Source: Lomentospora prolificans (taxonomy: Eukaryota; Ascomycota; Sordariomycetes; Microascales; Microascaceae). Taken from it: 64,000 nt of DNA. The DNA lies in contig JARFXM010000009.1 of the NCBI GenBank assembly GCA_029532625.1, forward strand, positions 1,364,001-1,428,000, given 5' to 3'. Of the stretch, positions 1 through 10,075 are shown piece by piece. Position 1 is the stretch's first letter; the number at the start of each line of letters is the position of its first letter. The translations under genes were made by a program, and so were the position numbers. Below the pieces are notes generated by a model that did no database searches, was not told the origin of the DNA, and saw nothing but the letters and a program-made list of their open reading frames with translations.

Positions 1-421
1 CGTTCGAGTTCAATTCGAGATGACAGCCTTCCTCTTTGACGATAGGGGCGATAGCAGCAATCAATTGCCGGTTGTAAATGATGATCTTGTAGGTCTTAAG
101 CGGGAAGCGGTTGCCAAGGGCTACCTTCTCACGATCTTTGACCTTGAAAACGCAGACAGAGTGTAAATCCATCTGCTTGACGACGGTAGGACTCATCTGC
201 TTGGGAGGATAGTTGGCCCAGTTGAAGCGCTCGGCATCAGGATTCGAGTCCTTGCCCTCGTAGTAGTACTTGACCTTGGCATGAGTACCGGTCTCAGGCT
301 GCTCATTGGATTGCTTCTTGGGGTCATCATCCGAGGAGGCGTCAATCTCCTCGATGCTCCGGCCGGCGGGATCGGGCGGGGGCAGAAGCTTGCAGCGCCA
401 CTTCCAGGCCCACTCAGACAT
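1..421 (-). CDS. N-terminal 140 residues of an uncharacterised protein, possibly a DUF7025/AAA-type ATPase (partial)
   Basis: The complement is open from an ATG at 419-421 to the window edge with no stop, giving 140 residues that begin MSEWAWKWRCKLLPPP. The first 60 residues are acidic and low in complexity. They are followed by a tract with YYYEGK, WANYPP and VCVFKVKDREK, then KTYKIIIYNRQLIAAIAPIVKEE. The last stretch (a hydrophobic strand followed by a long helix ending in a cap before the AAA core) resembles the N-terminal region of large fungal AAA ATPases with a DUF7025 domain, but the ATPase core, if there is one, lies outside the window. That assignment is an inference from style and not from a motif. 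The gene is divergent from the Bcs1-like gene, with about 2.3 kb between them. No intron is seen in the visible part. Confidence 0.55.
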   Translation of the reverse strand, partial: MSEWAWKWRCKLLPPPDPAGRSIEEIDASSDDDPKKQSNEQPETGTHAKVKYYYEGKDSNPDAERFNWANYPPKQMSPTVVKQMDLHSVCVFKVKDREKVALGNRFPLKTYKIIIYNRQLIAAIAPIVKEEGCHLELNSN

Positions 422-2747
422 GTCGTCTGCTTTCCTACTAGCGAAACCCATGACAAAATCGGTAGATGCAATGGAAAGGTAAAGAACGAATGAAATGATG
501 GAGACGATTCAAAGGAAGGGTACCTTGAGTGAGGAAACGATGCTAGTGATCCGAGAGCTTCGCGGCGATTCGATTGTTGAGAATCAACACCAAAGTCCCA
601 AGGGAGGGTTAAAAGAGAGGTAACTGCTGAACAGACGAAAGATGCAGGCCGGCGAAGACGGCTGAATATATAGACATGGACGCCGAAAGCTCAAGCCACA
701 AGATGTGCAGACGCGTTGCCGTCATACCATTGGGAGCTCCCCTCCCACGCTCGATTAATACTCAATTCGGCTGGCTGTTGCGCATCGCAGGGCCCCGCAG
801 ACAGATATTGGGCTAGGGGGTGCCGGTCAGATTTGAGGGGTCGAGCAGGGAACCTAGTTCGCGATCCGATATCTACAAGGAATCACTGACGAATTAGGGA
901 AAATGTATGAACAGATAGCAGCCTACCAAGTACGAGCCTCCGTCTCCGTGTATGCAAGACGGCAATGTGGAAGCCTGATGTACCGGCATCTTGGCTGTTG
1001 CAAGGACCCAAGAAAGGCAGCCTAGATGCAGCATGATAATGGCCAGCCCGGCGATACAACTTGGGAGGCCGACTTGCGCATGTCCAGGTAAGCCCTTGCT
1101 TGGAGCATTCACCCAGAGTCGGGGGCAAGTGCGTGTGTGAGGTGACTTGCAAGTGACTATCGAATTAAATTAGGTAGCTTGAGGCTGAAGCCGTGAGAAT
1201 GCATGCTCCACAAAGCCATAGGACTTATGTCTCCGTCCATGTTGGCCAGCAGTAGGACTGCGTTCAGGGTCCGTAGCTGGCTCTGCAACCGCGCGGGAGC
1301 TGGTCTGCGCCACCACCAGAAGCTCTGACTGGGCCGAACCGGGATGTTCTTTCCAGCAAGTCCTACTTGTATGGCCAGGGTAAGCTCAGAGAGCTGGCGA
1401 CGAAGTACCGGGACTAGTGCAGGCGGCGCCTTGGGTAGTAGCCTGGCGTCGCAGCCCTGCTGGCAACACCGGAACCGTCCAGCAGCCGTGGTAATGCGGA
1501 GGTGGAGACCTTGGAGCAAGCGACCACTGCATCTAATTTAGCTCAAGCGAGGACCGGATTGACCTCAGCCATCAGGCCAGAACGTGACCCTGGACTTTTT
1601 TCCACGGTTTCCTTGCCAGCGATGGGCCCTTTTTTCCATTTCGACAGCACGAGCCATCACCAACGACAAGCCGACAAGCCAGGCTATACAGTTTCGACGC
1701 CGAGGATCTTCGGTCGACGCATCAATTGTTTTCGGTCAATGGATTGAAGGATGGACAAGCACCAGGCAACCACAATGCGACCCTGATCCTTCCCCCACCT
1801 CGGCTGCAATTGGGTGCTTCTCCAATTGGACACGATGCTGCAGATCAACGATCCATTCGGCCACGTATTTGGTCGGGTTTGGCTGATTGTTCACATTCGC
1901 ACTTAATGTTCGTGTCTGCGCAATGGTTGGAATTAACCCGACCCAGGGACTTGGACTTGTTTGACGAGAGCTACCACTGGCCCTCCATCGTGGTGGGCGT
2001 TTTCGTTAACTCACCCGCGCTTGCCCCAACGGCAAAGAGCACAGCGCTGGACGCCAATTGTTGACGAGATTGGATTTGGCAGCAAAGAGACCTCGACTCT
2101 CCTAAGTGACAGCTCCCTTGAAAGTGGAAGAGCTCGCTTGCAGCCCTCTCTCATCCTGGCTACTCTTTGCCACTAATAGGCTCCTGGCAAAGGGTATTTA
2201 GGAGTCCCCCTAACCAAGGCTTTTTTTTTTCTTTTCCTAGCCCGTGGTTCAACCGTGTCCAACGTAGATTGACCCCACTGCTCTGTGCGGATATTCTGTC
2301 CTTTGACGGTGGGTGGACGCGCCGACGTCCTTGCGGTGCGAGCCATGCCTCGGGTGCTCGTACGAAGAGGACGACTCGGCAAGAAAGAATGCACTCTCCC
2401 AGGCGATAGGTAGCTATATAATAAGCGTGTTAATCTCCCCCAAAAAGAATGACCCCATATTCGACGATGCCGACGAGTTAAATCTGCGGTTCGCTGCAAT
2501 GAGTCGACATTCTGGTTTCCGGCGTCTGGGACCGGAGATGGGATCCCAAGAGCCCGTGGGTTCCGGAGATAAATATTGGGTCCACGGCAGAGATGGGTAC
2601 ACCATGTTTGTATACAGTGTACATATCAATATTCCACACGCGATGAAAATTAGAAGCAAACGGATCTTTCGAGAGCTTCCAGAGCTAGCTAGATCCATGA
2701 CAAGCTCCCTCAACCGCGACTCGACAAACACAAGTACAGGAAGGAAA
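422..2747. other. Intergenic region between divergent genes
   Basis: About 2.3 kb with no convincing gene. Short open frames occur on both strands but lack family signatures, splice logic or consistent codon use. A run of T lies near 2221-2231. A TATA-like element at 2415-2422 may serve the Bcs1-like gene. The frame of that gene is open upstream of its chosen start, from 2313 (first ATG at 2499), which is discussed separately. Confidence 0.6.
2415..2422 (+). promoter_or_regulatory. TATA-like element upstream of the Bcs1-like gene
   Basis: TATATAAT lies 84 bases before the first in-frame ATG (2499) and 333 bases before the start preferred by family length (2748). It is a possible core promoter only; no transcript data are available. 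Confidence 0.3.
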
Positions 2748-4223
2748 ATGGCGGCAACACCCCCGCCCATACCCACGGCACCAAGCCCAGGGCCAAACGA
2801 AGCCACCATAGCCGCCGCATCGCTGCCGTCCTCATCGTCGTCCTCGTCATCCTCCTCCATCCTCAACCTCAACGCCCTCTTCGACAACCCGCTCTTCGCC
2901 GGCGGCATAGGCCTCGCCGGCCTCGGCGCCGTCGCCGCCACAGCCCGCAAAGGCGTCCTCGTAGCTGCCGCCTCCGCCCGCCGCCGCCTCCTCGTCAACC
3001 TCGAAATCAGCCGCCAGGACCCCGCCTACCCCTGGATTCTCGCATGGCTCTCCCAGCTCAGCCCGCAGCAAGGCTTCATCGCGTCGCGGCTGACGCGCAT
3101 CAACAACTTTTCCGTGACCACAACGGCGTCGACCAAGGGTACGGGCCCCGGGAGCAGCGGGCGGCCGAGCTTCTTCGTCCAGCCCGGGTACGGCCGCCAC
3201 ATTGTGCGCTACCGGTGGGCGTACATTGGCGTGAACCGGGAGAAGCACAACACGGCCAACATGAACACGGGGGAGCCGCACGAGATTGTGCAGCTGACGA
3301 CGCTGTGGGCGCATAGACACATCTTCGACGAGGTGCTGCAGGAGGCGAGGGCGCTGGCGGAGAGGGCGCACGAGGGCAAGACGGTCGTGTATTCTGCTAG
3401 GGGGTTGGAGTGGGCGCCGCTAGGGGATCCGCGGAAGAAGCGGCCGCTGGGGTCGGTTGTGCTGGATGAGGGCGTCAAGGAGAGGATCGTGGGGGATGTG
3501 GAAGACTTCTTGCAGAGGCAGCAGTGGTACGTCGATAGGGGCATCCCCTACCGGAGGGGGTACCTTCTCTATGGCCCGCCGGGAACGGGCAAGAGTTCAT
3601 TTATTCAAGCCCTTGCGGGGGAGCTCAATTATAGCGTTGCCATGATCAACCTGAGCGAGATGGGCATGACGGATGACAAGCTCGCGTACCTACTTACGAA
3701 GCTTCCCAAGCGCAGCATCCTGCTCCTCGAAGATGCCGACGCCGCCTTTGTGAACCGGCGCCAGCGCGACGCAGACGGCTACAGCGGCGCCACGGTGACC
3801 TTTTCTGGTCTGCTGAACGCGCTCGACGGTGTTGCCGCGGGAGAGGAGCGCATCGCCTTCCTAACAACAAACCACATCGACAGGCTCGATCCCGCGCTCA
3901 AGCGGCCCGGAAGAGTGGACGTCATGGAGCGCATCGGCGAGGCGACAACGTATCAGGCTACGCAGATGTGGGATCGATTCTACGGCGACGTGGACGCGGA
4001 CCACAAGGGTCGTGAGATGTTCCTGGCCAAGCTTCACGGCCTAGGCCTCCTACGGGATAGCAACAGCACAAGGGTCGAGGCCGAGGATGTTGCGGCGGAG
4101 AGGAGATGCACGAGCCCGGCTGCAATCCAGGGGCTGTTCTTGATGAACAAGGAAAATATGATGGGCGCGATCGAAATGGCTGAGGAGTACTTTACCGCCG
4201 AAGAGGGCCACACCCAGATCTAG
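2748..4223 (+). CDS. bcs1: Bcs1-like mitochondrial inner-membrane AAA chaperone
   Basis: A single exon encodes 491 residues, close to the 420-460 of human and yeast Bcs1 plus a fungal extension. Order: a Ser-rich N-terminus with a ten-serine run; a Gly/Ala membrane segment around residues 52-70 followed by basic ARRR, which acts as the internal mitochondrial targeting signal in this family; the BCS1-specific domain; then the AAA core. Walker A GPPGTGKSS is at about 276-284, Walker B LLLLEDAD at about 324-331, and the TTNHIDRLDPALKRPGRVD segment carries sensor 1 and the arginine finger. Bcs1 translocates the folded Rieske iron-sulphur protein across the inner membrane to complete complex III. 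The start at 2748 is preferred because the family N-terminus begins just before the membrane segment. The frame stays open further upstream, so a longer form from 2499 cannot be excluded. The C-terminal helical region (AAIQGLFLMNKENM) is typical of fungal Bcs1. Confidence 0.93.
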   Translation: MAATPPPIPTAPSPGPNEATIAAASLPSSSSSSSSSSILNLNALFDNPLFAGGIGLAGLGAVAATARKGVLVAAASARRRLLVNLEISRQDPAYPWILAWLSQLSPQQGFIASRLTRINNFSVTTTASTKGTGPGSSGRPSFFVQPGYGRHIVRYRWAYIGVNREKHNTANMNTGEPHEIVQLTTLWAHRHIFDEVLQEARALAERAHEGKTVVYSARGLEWAPLGDPRKKRPLGSVVLDEGVKERIVGDVEDFLQRQQWYVDRGIPYRRGYLLYGPPGTGKSSFIQALAGELNYSVAMINLSEMGMTDDKLAYLLTKLPKRSILLLEDADAAFVNRRQRDADGYSGATVTFSGLLNALDGVAAGEERIAFLTTNHIDRLDPALKRPGRVDVMERIGEATTYQATQMWDRFYGDVDADHKGREMFLAKLHGLGLLRDSNSTRVEAEDVAAERRCTSPAAIQGLFLMNKENMMGAIEMAEEYFTAEEGHTQI

Positions 4224-5076
4224 TCGGCGTGCGGATATGGACCGGCCGGTCGAAAGATGACGGAGAAACTCCTGTAGGATACGCGGATGTGTATAAAAAC
4301 TGTATTACTTTAGATGTAGATAAAAAGGTTCTAGACATTGCATATTACATATTACCATGCCTCTCATCAAGACCAAGTCAAAATCGACACGCAATGATAC
4401 CCGGTTCCAGACGTCTCGAGGCCTCACCCAGTGGATGGCATGGGTTCTGGCCAGCGGGTGCTTATTTCTTTCAGAACCCGCCCCCGGGCGACGGGTGTCA
4501 ATTTATTGACATATTCCTCCGATCGTAATACAGCTGGCTCTCAATTATTATTTTTTTCTTTTTCCCTCCTCCTCCTTCTTCAGAGTCCGTTCGCGTTCGC
4601 AATCCTCTCGATTGCGGACTCGCGTCGCAGTCATCGCGGAGCTCGCAGGCCCAATTCCGCATCGTCGAAATGTCGCTGGTCGTCGGATGAATCACACGGC
4701 GACGAGATCTCCGGGGGGTGAAGGGTCCAGCTAGCCCCAATTAGTTGGTGGGCTCTTTACAATGTGTGTGTTGCTGGCCCTGACTGGCCGGTTCTAAGTT
4801 GGCGTTGCTGCCTGCTGGCGGTGCATTGTTACGGCGCTGGAGAGAGCTGGAACAGCCAGGCCGGCCGATGAACTGGGGCGCAACTTCCGCTTTATCCACC
4901 CATTCACACACTCCACTCATCATTCCAAGGCAAAGAAAGAAGGAAGCTGCACCGAACTCATTGAATCAACATACGACAACTATTGAAAGGATTGAAACTT
5001 TACACCCGTGATCTCTTGGTCCCTCCATGTCACAAAGCCGTCCAAATTATAAAATACCCCCAAGCATCTCCACACA
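4224..5076. other. Intergenic region, Bcs1-like gene to PARG
   Basis: About 850 bases. It should contain the 3' UTR of the Bcs1-like gene and the promoter of the PARG gene. A pyrimidine-rich stretch lies at about 4543-4585. No gene or structured element is recognised. Confidence 0.6.
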
Positions 5077-6150
5077 ATGTCAGGCCAGCGTTCTATAGAC
5101 TCATACTTCAACAAAGGTCCACGTCCAAATCCATCCAAAGACACCAATAAATCAAACAATACCAGCGCGGATACTGACGACGTCGAAATGTCTGGCACGG
5201 GCAGTGCTTCGCAAGTGCCTCCGCACCGACACAGCTCAGGCTTCCGCAGCCGACCCATCGACCCCCGGCGCGAATCGCTCGCGTGCACGGCGGCCGAAAC
5301 CCGTACGGTACTTCCTTCGATCCTCTCGCAGCTCCCCTCGATCCAGGCCTCCAGGTCTGAGCACCTCCACCTGGACGAGCTCGCACCCCTCAAGGCCGCC
5401 GACTGCCCCAAGTACAACGCGTCGACCTCGTACAAGACGAGCATCCGCATCGTGGACGGCGACTCGTGGAACGTGGCCATTGACTTGGGCAAGGAGTACG
5501 CCGGGAAACCCGCGGGGAACGGCATCGCGATGGCGGACCGCGTGGCCGTGCTCAACATGGCGTCGCACAAGAATCCCGGAGGCGGGTGGCTGAGGGGCGC
5601 CATGGCGCAGGAGGAGGCGCTCTGCTACCGGAGCTCGCTGGCGCTGAGCTTACACCGCAGGTATTACCCGTTTAGACAGCTGACGGGGTTGTACTCGCCC
5701 GACGTGGTGGTGATCCGCGGCGACTACGCGAGCGGGCACCAGCTGTACATGGCGGATCCCAACGTCAAGCCGGAGGACTTGCCCGTGTGCAGCGTCCTCA
5801 GCGTGGCGGCCGTATGTAGGCCGAAAGTTAAGATGGTATTCAACACGGCGGCCAATGTCAGGGAGTTGGTTTACGCCGACAATGCGACGCGGACGCTCAT
5901 GAAGGGAAAGATGAGGATGAGCCTGCGCATGGCGGCGGCGAGGGGCCACTCGCTCCTCGTGCTCGGAGCTCTGGGGTGCGGGGCGTTCAAGAATCCTCCC
6001 CGGGAGGTAGCTCAGTGCTGGCTCGACGTACTGCAAGAGGCCGAGTTTGCGGGGGGTTGGTGGAGGGAGATTGTGTTTGCCGTGCTCGATACGCACAAGG
6101 AAGGCAACTTTGATGTCTTCACAAAGATGCTTGGCGGGACGATGGTCTAA
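5077..6150 (+). CDS. Microbial-type poly(ADP-ribose) glycohydrolase (PARG, TIGR02452/PF10021 family) with N-terminal PIP-box
   Basis: A single exon encodes 357 residues. The catalytic macrodomain-like fold is marked by NPGGGWLRGAMAQEEALCYR at about residues 167-186. This is the GGG-x7-QEE signature of bacterial-type PARG, in which the paired glutamates cut the ribose-ribose bond of poly(ADP-ribose). Later conserved blocks are the SPDVVVIRGD strand, the SVLSVAA segment and the LVLGALGCGAFKNPP loop, which binds the ADP-ribose phosphates in this family. Residues 4-11, QRSIDSYF, fit the PCNA-interacting consensus Q-x-x-I-x-x-aromatic-aromatic exactly and sit at the extreme N-terminus as in DNA ligase I, followed by about 60 disordered residues. 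This suggests recruitment to replication or repair sites, an inference from sequence only. The start context CACACAATG and the PIP-box position support this ATG. No intron is apparent. Confidence 0.9.
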   Translation: MSGQRSIDSYFNKGPRPNPSKDTNKSNNTSADTDDVEMSGTGSASQVPPHRHSSGFRSRPIDPRRESLACTAAETRTVLPSILSQLPSIQASRSEHLHLDELAPLKAADCPKYNASTSYKTSIRIVDGDSWNVAIDLGKEYAGKPAGNGIAMADRVAVLNMASHKNPGGGWLRGAMAQEEALCYRSSLALSLHRRYYPFRQLTGLYSPDVVVIRGDYASGHQLYMADPNVKPEDLPVCSVLSVAAVCRPKVKMVFNTAANVRELVYADNATRTLMKGKMRMSLRMAAARGHSLLVLGALGCGAFKNPPREVAQCWLDVLQEAEFAGGWWREIVFAVLDTHKEGNFDVFTKMLGGTMV

Positions 6151-7531
6151 GGAGCTAGATTTCCGGTTACTTCTGGATGATGGTATTTTACTCTTTTGTT
6201 ACCGAGACCAAGGGGGGAGAGGTGTGTCTCGGCAACTCGCGCTCGCATAACGATCACGACTCGGTTTCTAGCGTCTGCATATTGATGTATACTCGGCCCA
6301 TCCCAATCAGTTTTTCTTCTTCCCTGTATGACTCACACACATTCCATTCAGCACCTTTATCATGTCTTGTTCCTCAAAGTATGCCTACATCTCGTGGATT
6401 TGTCAGTTTGATTTGACGCATCTCGGTGTTCGTGCCTATACCAAGCGAGGCTATCTTGGAGATATATCCGGGCCGATAATCGGACGGTTTGGCCGGGAGC
6501 GGCAACTGACATTTTCCGGGATCCTACCAATGCTCTCCTCATGGCGTTCCCCGCGCACTTGACCTAGCATCGGCGGTTGGCTTCAGTGCCAATAACAAGG
6601 TTTGCGGGGTATCGATCAACACCGATTGATGAATCTTGGGTGGACGGTGTTTTCTCTCTGCTCCGCGTCTGCTCTGCATGCGCATTGATCTTGCTCGAAG
6701 ACCACACTGGCCGGAGCAGTCCTATACCAAGCGACAGCAACGCAAGCTACATACATGTCGTACTCCGCACGCTTCTCGCCCCGGTTGATGTTGTCAAATG
6801 CCTTCCGGTTCCCGGATGCGGAATTGTGCAGGCCCCTTGACCTAACCGCCTTGGCTTCTTTTTTTTCTGCGTTCTCCCATCGCCGCTAAGCCCGGTTCAG
6901 TCTAGATTTCCCACCCCCGGTTGCAGTCAAGGTCCATCTCCGAGCGCGAAAGACGCGAGCTTGTACAGGTTCATGCTTTCGGCATCATCAAACCGCCTTT
7001 TTTTTTTCCTATCCGTCCGTGCCTCCTCTTTTCCCTCATAGCTCCTTTTTGTCCTGTCAATAGAAGAGAAACGCAATGATCGTAAATCGTCCCTCCGCCA
7101 GCCGACGCCGGAGACCGCGCGCGCGAGAAAGGCAAGGAGAAGAGGAAAAAGCTAAGCCGAACTCGGATTGCTTGCCGGCAGTTTCCTTCTCTCCCCCTCC
7201 TTCCCAAACCGGGGAAGAGGATGCTATTCTGATCTGAAATGCACGTAATAGAGTCGTAGTAGGAAGAGCGGGTGCGCTACTCCAGTCAATTTCCATACGG
7301 GATATCCGACGATTTGGGGCCATTTGATTTCTAATGTCTTTTCTTGACTTCTTAAATTTTATTTTTTTCGTAGACTTTTTGGATCTCCTCTTAAACATCT
7401 TGATTGCGCCATCATAAGTTTTTGGATATCTCCGGTCGTAACCACGCACACTCTTCACTCTCAATTCATCTATTCTTAACGCCATGAGTCGTGTAAAAGT
7501 CTCGAGAATATCATCATCCGCGTAATTCAAA
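6151..7531. other. Intergenic region, PARG to MFS transporter
   Basis: About 1.4 kb with only short, featureless open frames. T-rich runs lie near 6861-6868 and 6999-7007. An AT-richer, probably untranslated leader of the transporter lies at about 7330-7530. No RNA gene was recognised. Confidence 0.55.
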
Positions 7532-8152
7532 ATGGCCAAAAATCCAGAAACCCCCGAACCAATAACAGAGAAAACAACATCCTCACCCGCCGTCAACACC
7601 GACCTCAAGACGCAGCCGACATCGGCCAAACGTCGACCAGACGCCAGCGGCAGCGAAGATGGTGAGCAGGAGGAATACACCGACGATGAGGACGACACGC
7701 CCAAGATCGCCTTCTCCAAGGCGAGATGCATCGCCATTGTGGCTACCACCACCGGCGCCAGCTTCATGAATGTAAGTGGCTGGCCTGACCCGCCCCTGCA
7801 CCGCTCTGGCGCGAATCGCAAGCTGATCCGATCCTCGACTGCAGACCTTCTCCATCCAGTCCACCGTCATCATCCTCCCCGTCATAGGCCGCGACCTGGA
7901 CATACCCTCCAGCCGACTGCAGTGGATCGTGTCGGCCTACGCCCTCGCCTTTGGCTGCTTCCTGCTCCTCTGGGGTCGCATTGCCGACATTTACGGCAAG
8001 CGCATCATCTTTGCGTCGGGCACCGCGTGGGTGGCCGTCATCTCCGCCATTAACCCGTTTCTCAAAAACGAAATCGCCTTTTCCCTCTTCCGAGGCTTAC
8101 ACGGCCTGGTAAGTCTCCCTCCACCTCTTCCGCTATGCCTTTCAACAACAAC

Positions 8153-8190
<38 letters not shown>

Positions 8191-9630
8191 AAAACCGCTT
8201 ACATGTCTGTCTCATAGGGAGCCGCGGCGAATGTTCCCACCGCTATTGGCATCTTGGGAACCCTCTTCCCACCCGGAAAAGCCAAAAACTATGCCTTTAG
8301 CACATACGGTACGTCTCCCCTTGCCATCCGATACGTCAACCTTGGTTTCTAACGCCTTTTTTTTTCCCCTTCCCTAGCTGCTGGCGCTCCCCTTGGCAGC
8401 GTCTTCGGCAACCTAATCGCCGGCTTCATCGCCGAATACACCTCTTGGAAATGGGTCTTTGGCGTGATGGCCATCGTCTCCGGCATCATCGCTGTAATAA
8501 GCCTCTTCGTCATTCCTGCTGCTCCCTCGCCACCCCCGCAAACCCCCGTCATCACCGGCGCCTCCCTCCACGACAACGACGGCAGCGACGTCCCCTCTCC
8601 CGCTGCAAACCACCCGAGGCGCTCCCTCGCCTCCATAGACTGGATCGGCGGCGCCCTCGTAACAGTCGGCATCCTCGTCCTGCTCTTCGCCCTCACAGAA
8701 GGCAACGTCGTCGGCTGGTCCACCCCCTGGGTCCCCACTCTCATCGTCGTCTCCCTCCTCGTCATCGCCGCCTTCGTGGCCTGGCAGTGGTACCTCGAGA
8801 ACCGCACCTCGCGGCCCCCGCTCATGAAGGTGTCCGTCTTCAAAAATAGGCGCTTCTCCGCCGCCCTCGTCATCATGGGCCTCTTCTTCTCCTCCTTCAA
8901 CAACTTCCTCATCTACGCCACCTACTTCTTCCAAGAGTACCAGGACCTCTCCACCCTCCAGACCACCCTCCGTTTCATCCCCACCGGCGTCATGGGCGCC
9001 ATCGTCGCCGCCATCGTCGCCCCTCTGCTCTCCCGCATCCCCACCCAGTACTTCCTCCTCTTCGGCAACGCCTGCGTCTCCCTCGCCTCCCTCCTCTTCG
9101 CCGTCCCCATCTCCCCAAAAACTACCTACTTCGCCTACGGTCTCCCCGCCATGTGCCTCTCCGTCATGGGCGCAGACACGACCTGGCCCTCCCTCACCCT
9201 CTTCACCTCTCAGTCCCTACCCCCCGAGGACCAGGCCCTCGGAGGCGCCCTCATCAACGCCGTCGGCCAGGTCGGCCGCTCCATCGGCCTTGCCATCTCC
9301 ACCACCGTCCAAACCGCCGTCATGGCCCATGGCCGTGGCCTCCCCCTCGAGGACGTCGGCGATATCCTGCCGTGGGACGAGCCCTCGCTGCGGGGCCTGC
9401 GCGCCGCCAACTGGACCACCTTTGCCTTGGGCGTCTGCTCCTTTTTTGTCGTCGCCGTGGCCTTTAGGGGCACGGGCATCGTCGGCAAGGCTGAGAAACC
9501 CATGCCGAGGCAGAGGAGGAGAACGCGAGAAAGTGAAACTCCGATATCCGTGGTGAGTGGGAATGCGGAAGCGGGTCAGAGTAATGTTGCTGTCGCGGAA
9601 GAGGCCCAATCTAAGGAAGTCAAGGTGTAG
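7532..9630 (+). CDS. Major facilitator superfamily transporter, DHA2-like (14 transmembrane segments)
   Basis: Four exons: 7532-7771, 7845-8108, 8218-8308 and 8378-9630, coding for 615 residues. All introns are GT-AG (73, 109 and 69 nt) and phases agree. Residues 1-70 are acidic, cytosolic and disordered. Transmembrane segment 1 starts near the first splice junction. Motif A GRIADIYGKR is at 124-133, and motif C-like AAGAPLGSVFGN at about 198-209, the antiporter signature. About 14 hydrophobic segments can be counted, with a linker after segment 6 (the Pro-rich SPPPQTP tract). This is the layout of DHA2 drug:H+ antiporters such as the yeast Atr1 group; the substrate cannot be read from sequence. 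Exon 4 is strongly pyrimidine-biased at third positions, suggesting good expression. The basic C-terminal tail (PRQRRRTRES) is cytosolic. Intron 2 holds a 35-base A run. Confidence 0.9.
8154..8188 (+). repeat. A35 homopolymer inside intron 2 of the transporter gene
   Basis: An uninterrupted run of 35 A, followed by GAAAA, lies between the donor at 8109 and the acceptor at 8216-8217. Its exact length should be distrusted, because runs this long are commonly miscounted in assemblies. Confidence 0.9.
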
Positions 9631-10075
9631 TAGAATCATCCTGAGCCGCATTCTCGAGCTGAGGCACGCTTTGGTTTTTTTTTCCTCTTCTTTTATCTTG
9701 ATTTCTTTTAGAACCCTCATACTTGCGAGTACTGGGCGCACGATTCATGGTGACGCGCATAGAATCGACAGCTTGTTAAATCATATGTGATGTCTTTATT
9801 GAATCAAATTCCCGCGGTATTTCAAAGCTGCATGGGGAATCACAGCCTAGCTTTACATACATACAGACCTGAAAAAATTGGGCATTTAACCAAAACCATT
9901 CGAGTTAGATATTATATTCTCATATATGTGTAATATAGCATAGACTTTAAACTTTAACAAAAGGAAAACCTGTTTCCTACAGGATGGGTATCAATTCTCA
10001 AAACTCCAATAGCCTCGCCCATCTATATGCAAATAAAGGGAAGTCCTAGGGCGGCATGTAGAATCTTACCTCCAT
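9631..10075. other. Convergent 3' region, MFS transporter and P4-ATPase
   Basis: About 445 bases between two stop codons facing each other. AT-rich in the middle (about 9880-9960), as expected for two polyadenylation regions. No gene seen. Confidence 0.6.

Noticed and set aside
6000..6020. TAGCTCAGTG, similar to a tRNA A box
   Set aside because: It is inside the PARG coding sequence and has no B box downstream.
7057..7821. 254-codon open frame opposite the start of the MFS gene
   Set aside because: Antisense to exon 1 and leader; the plus strand has a proper transporter with matching introns.
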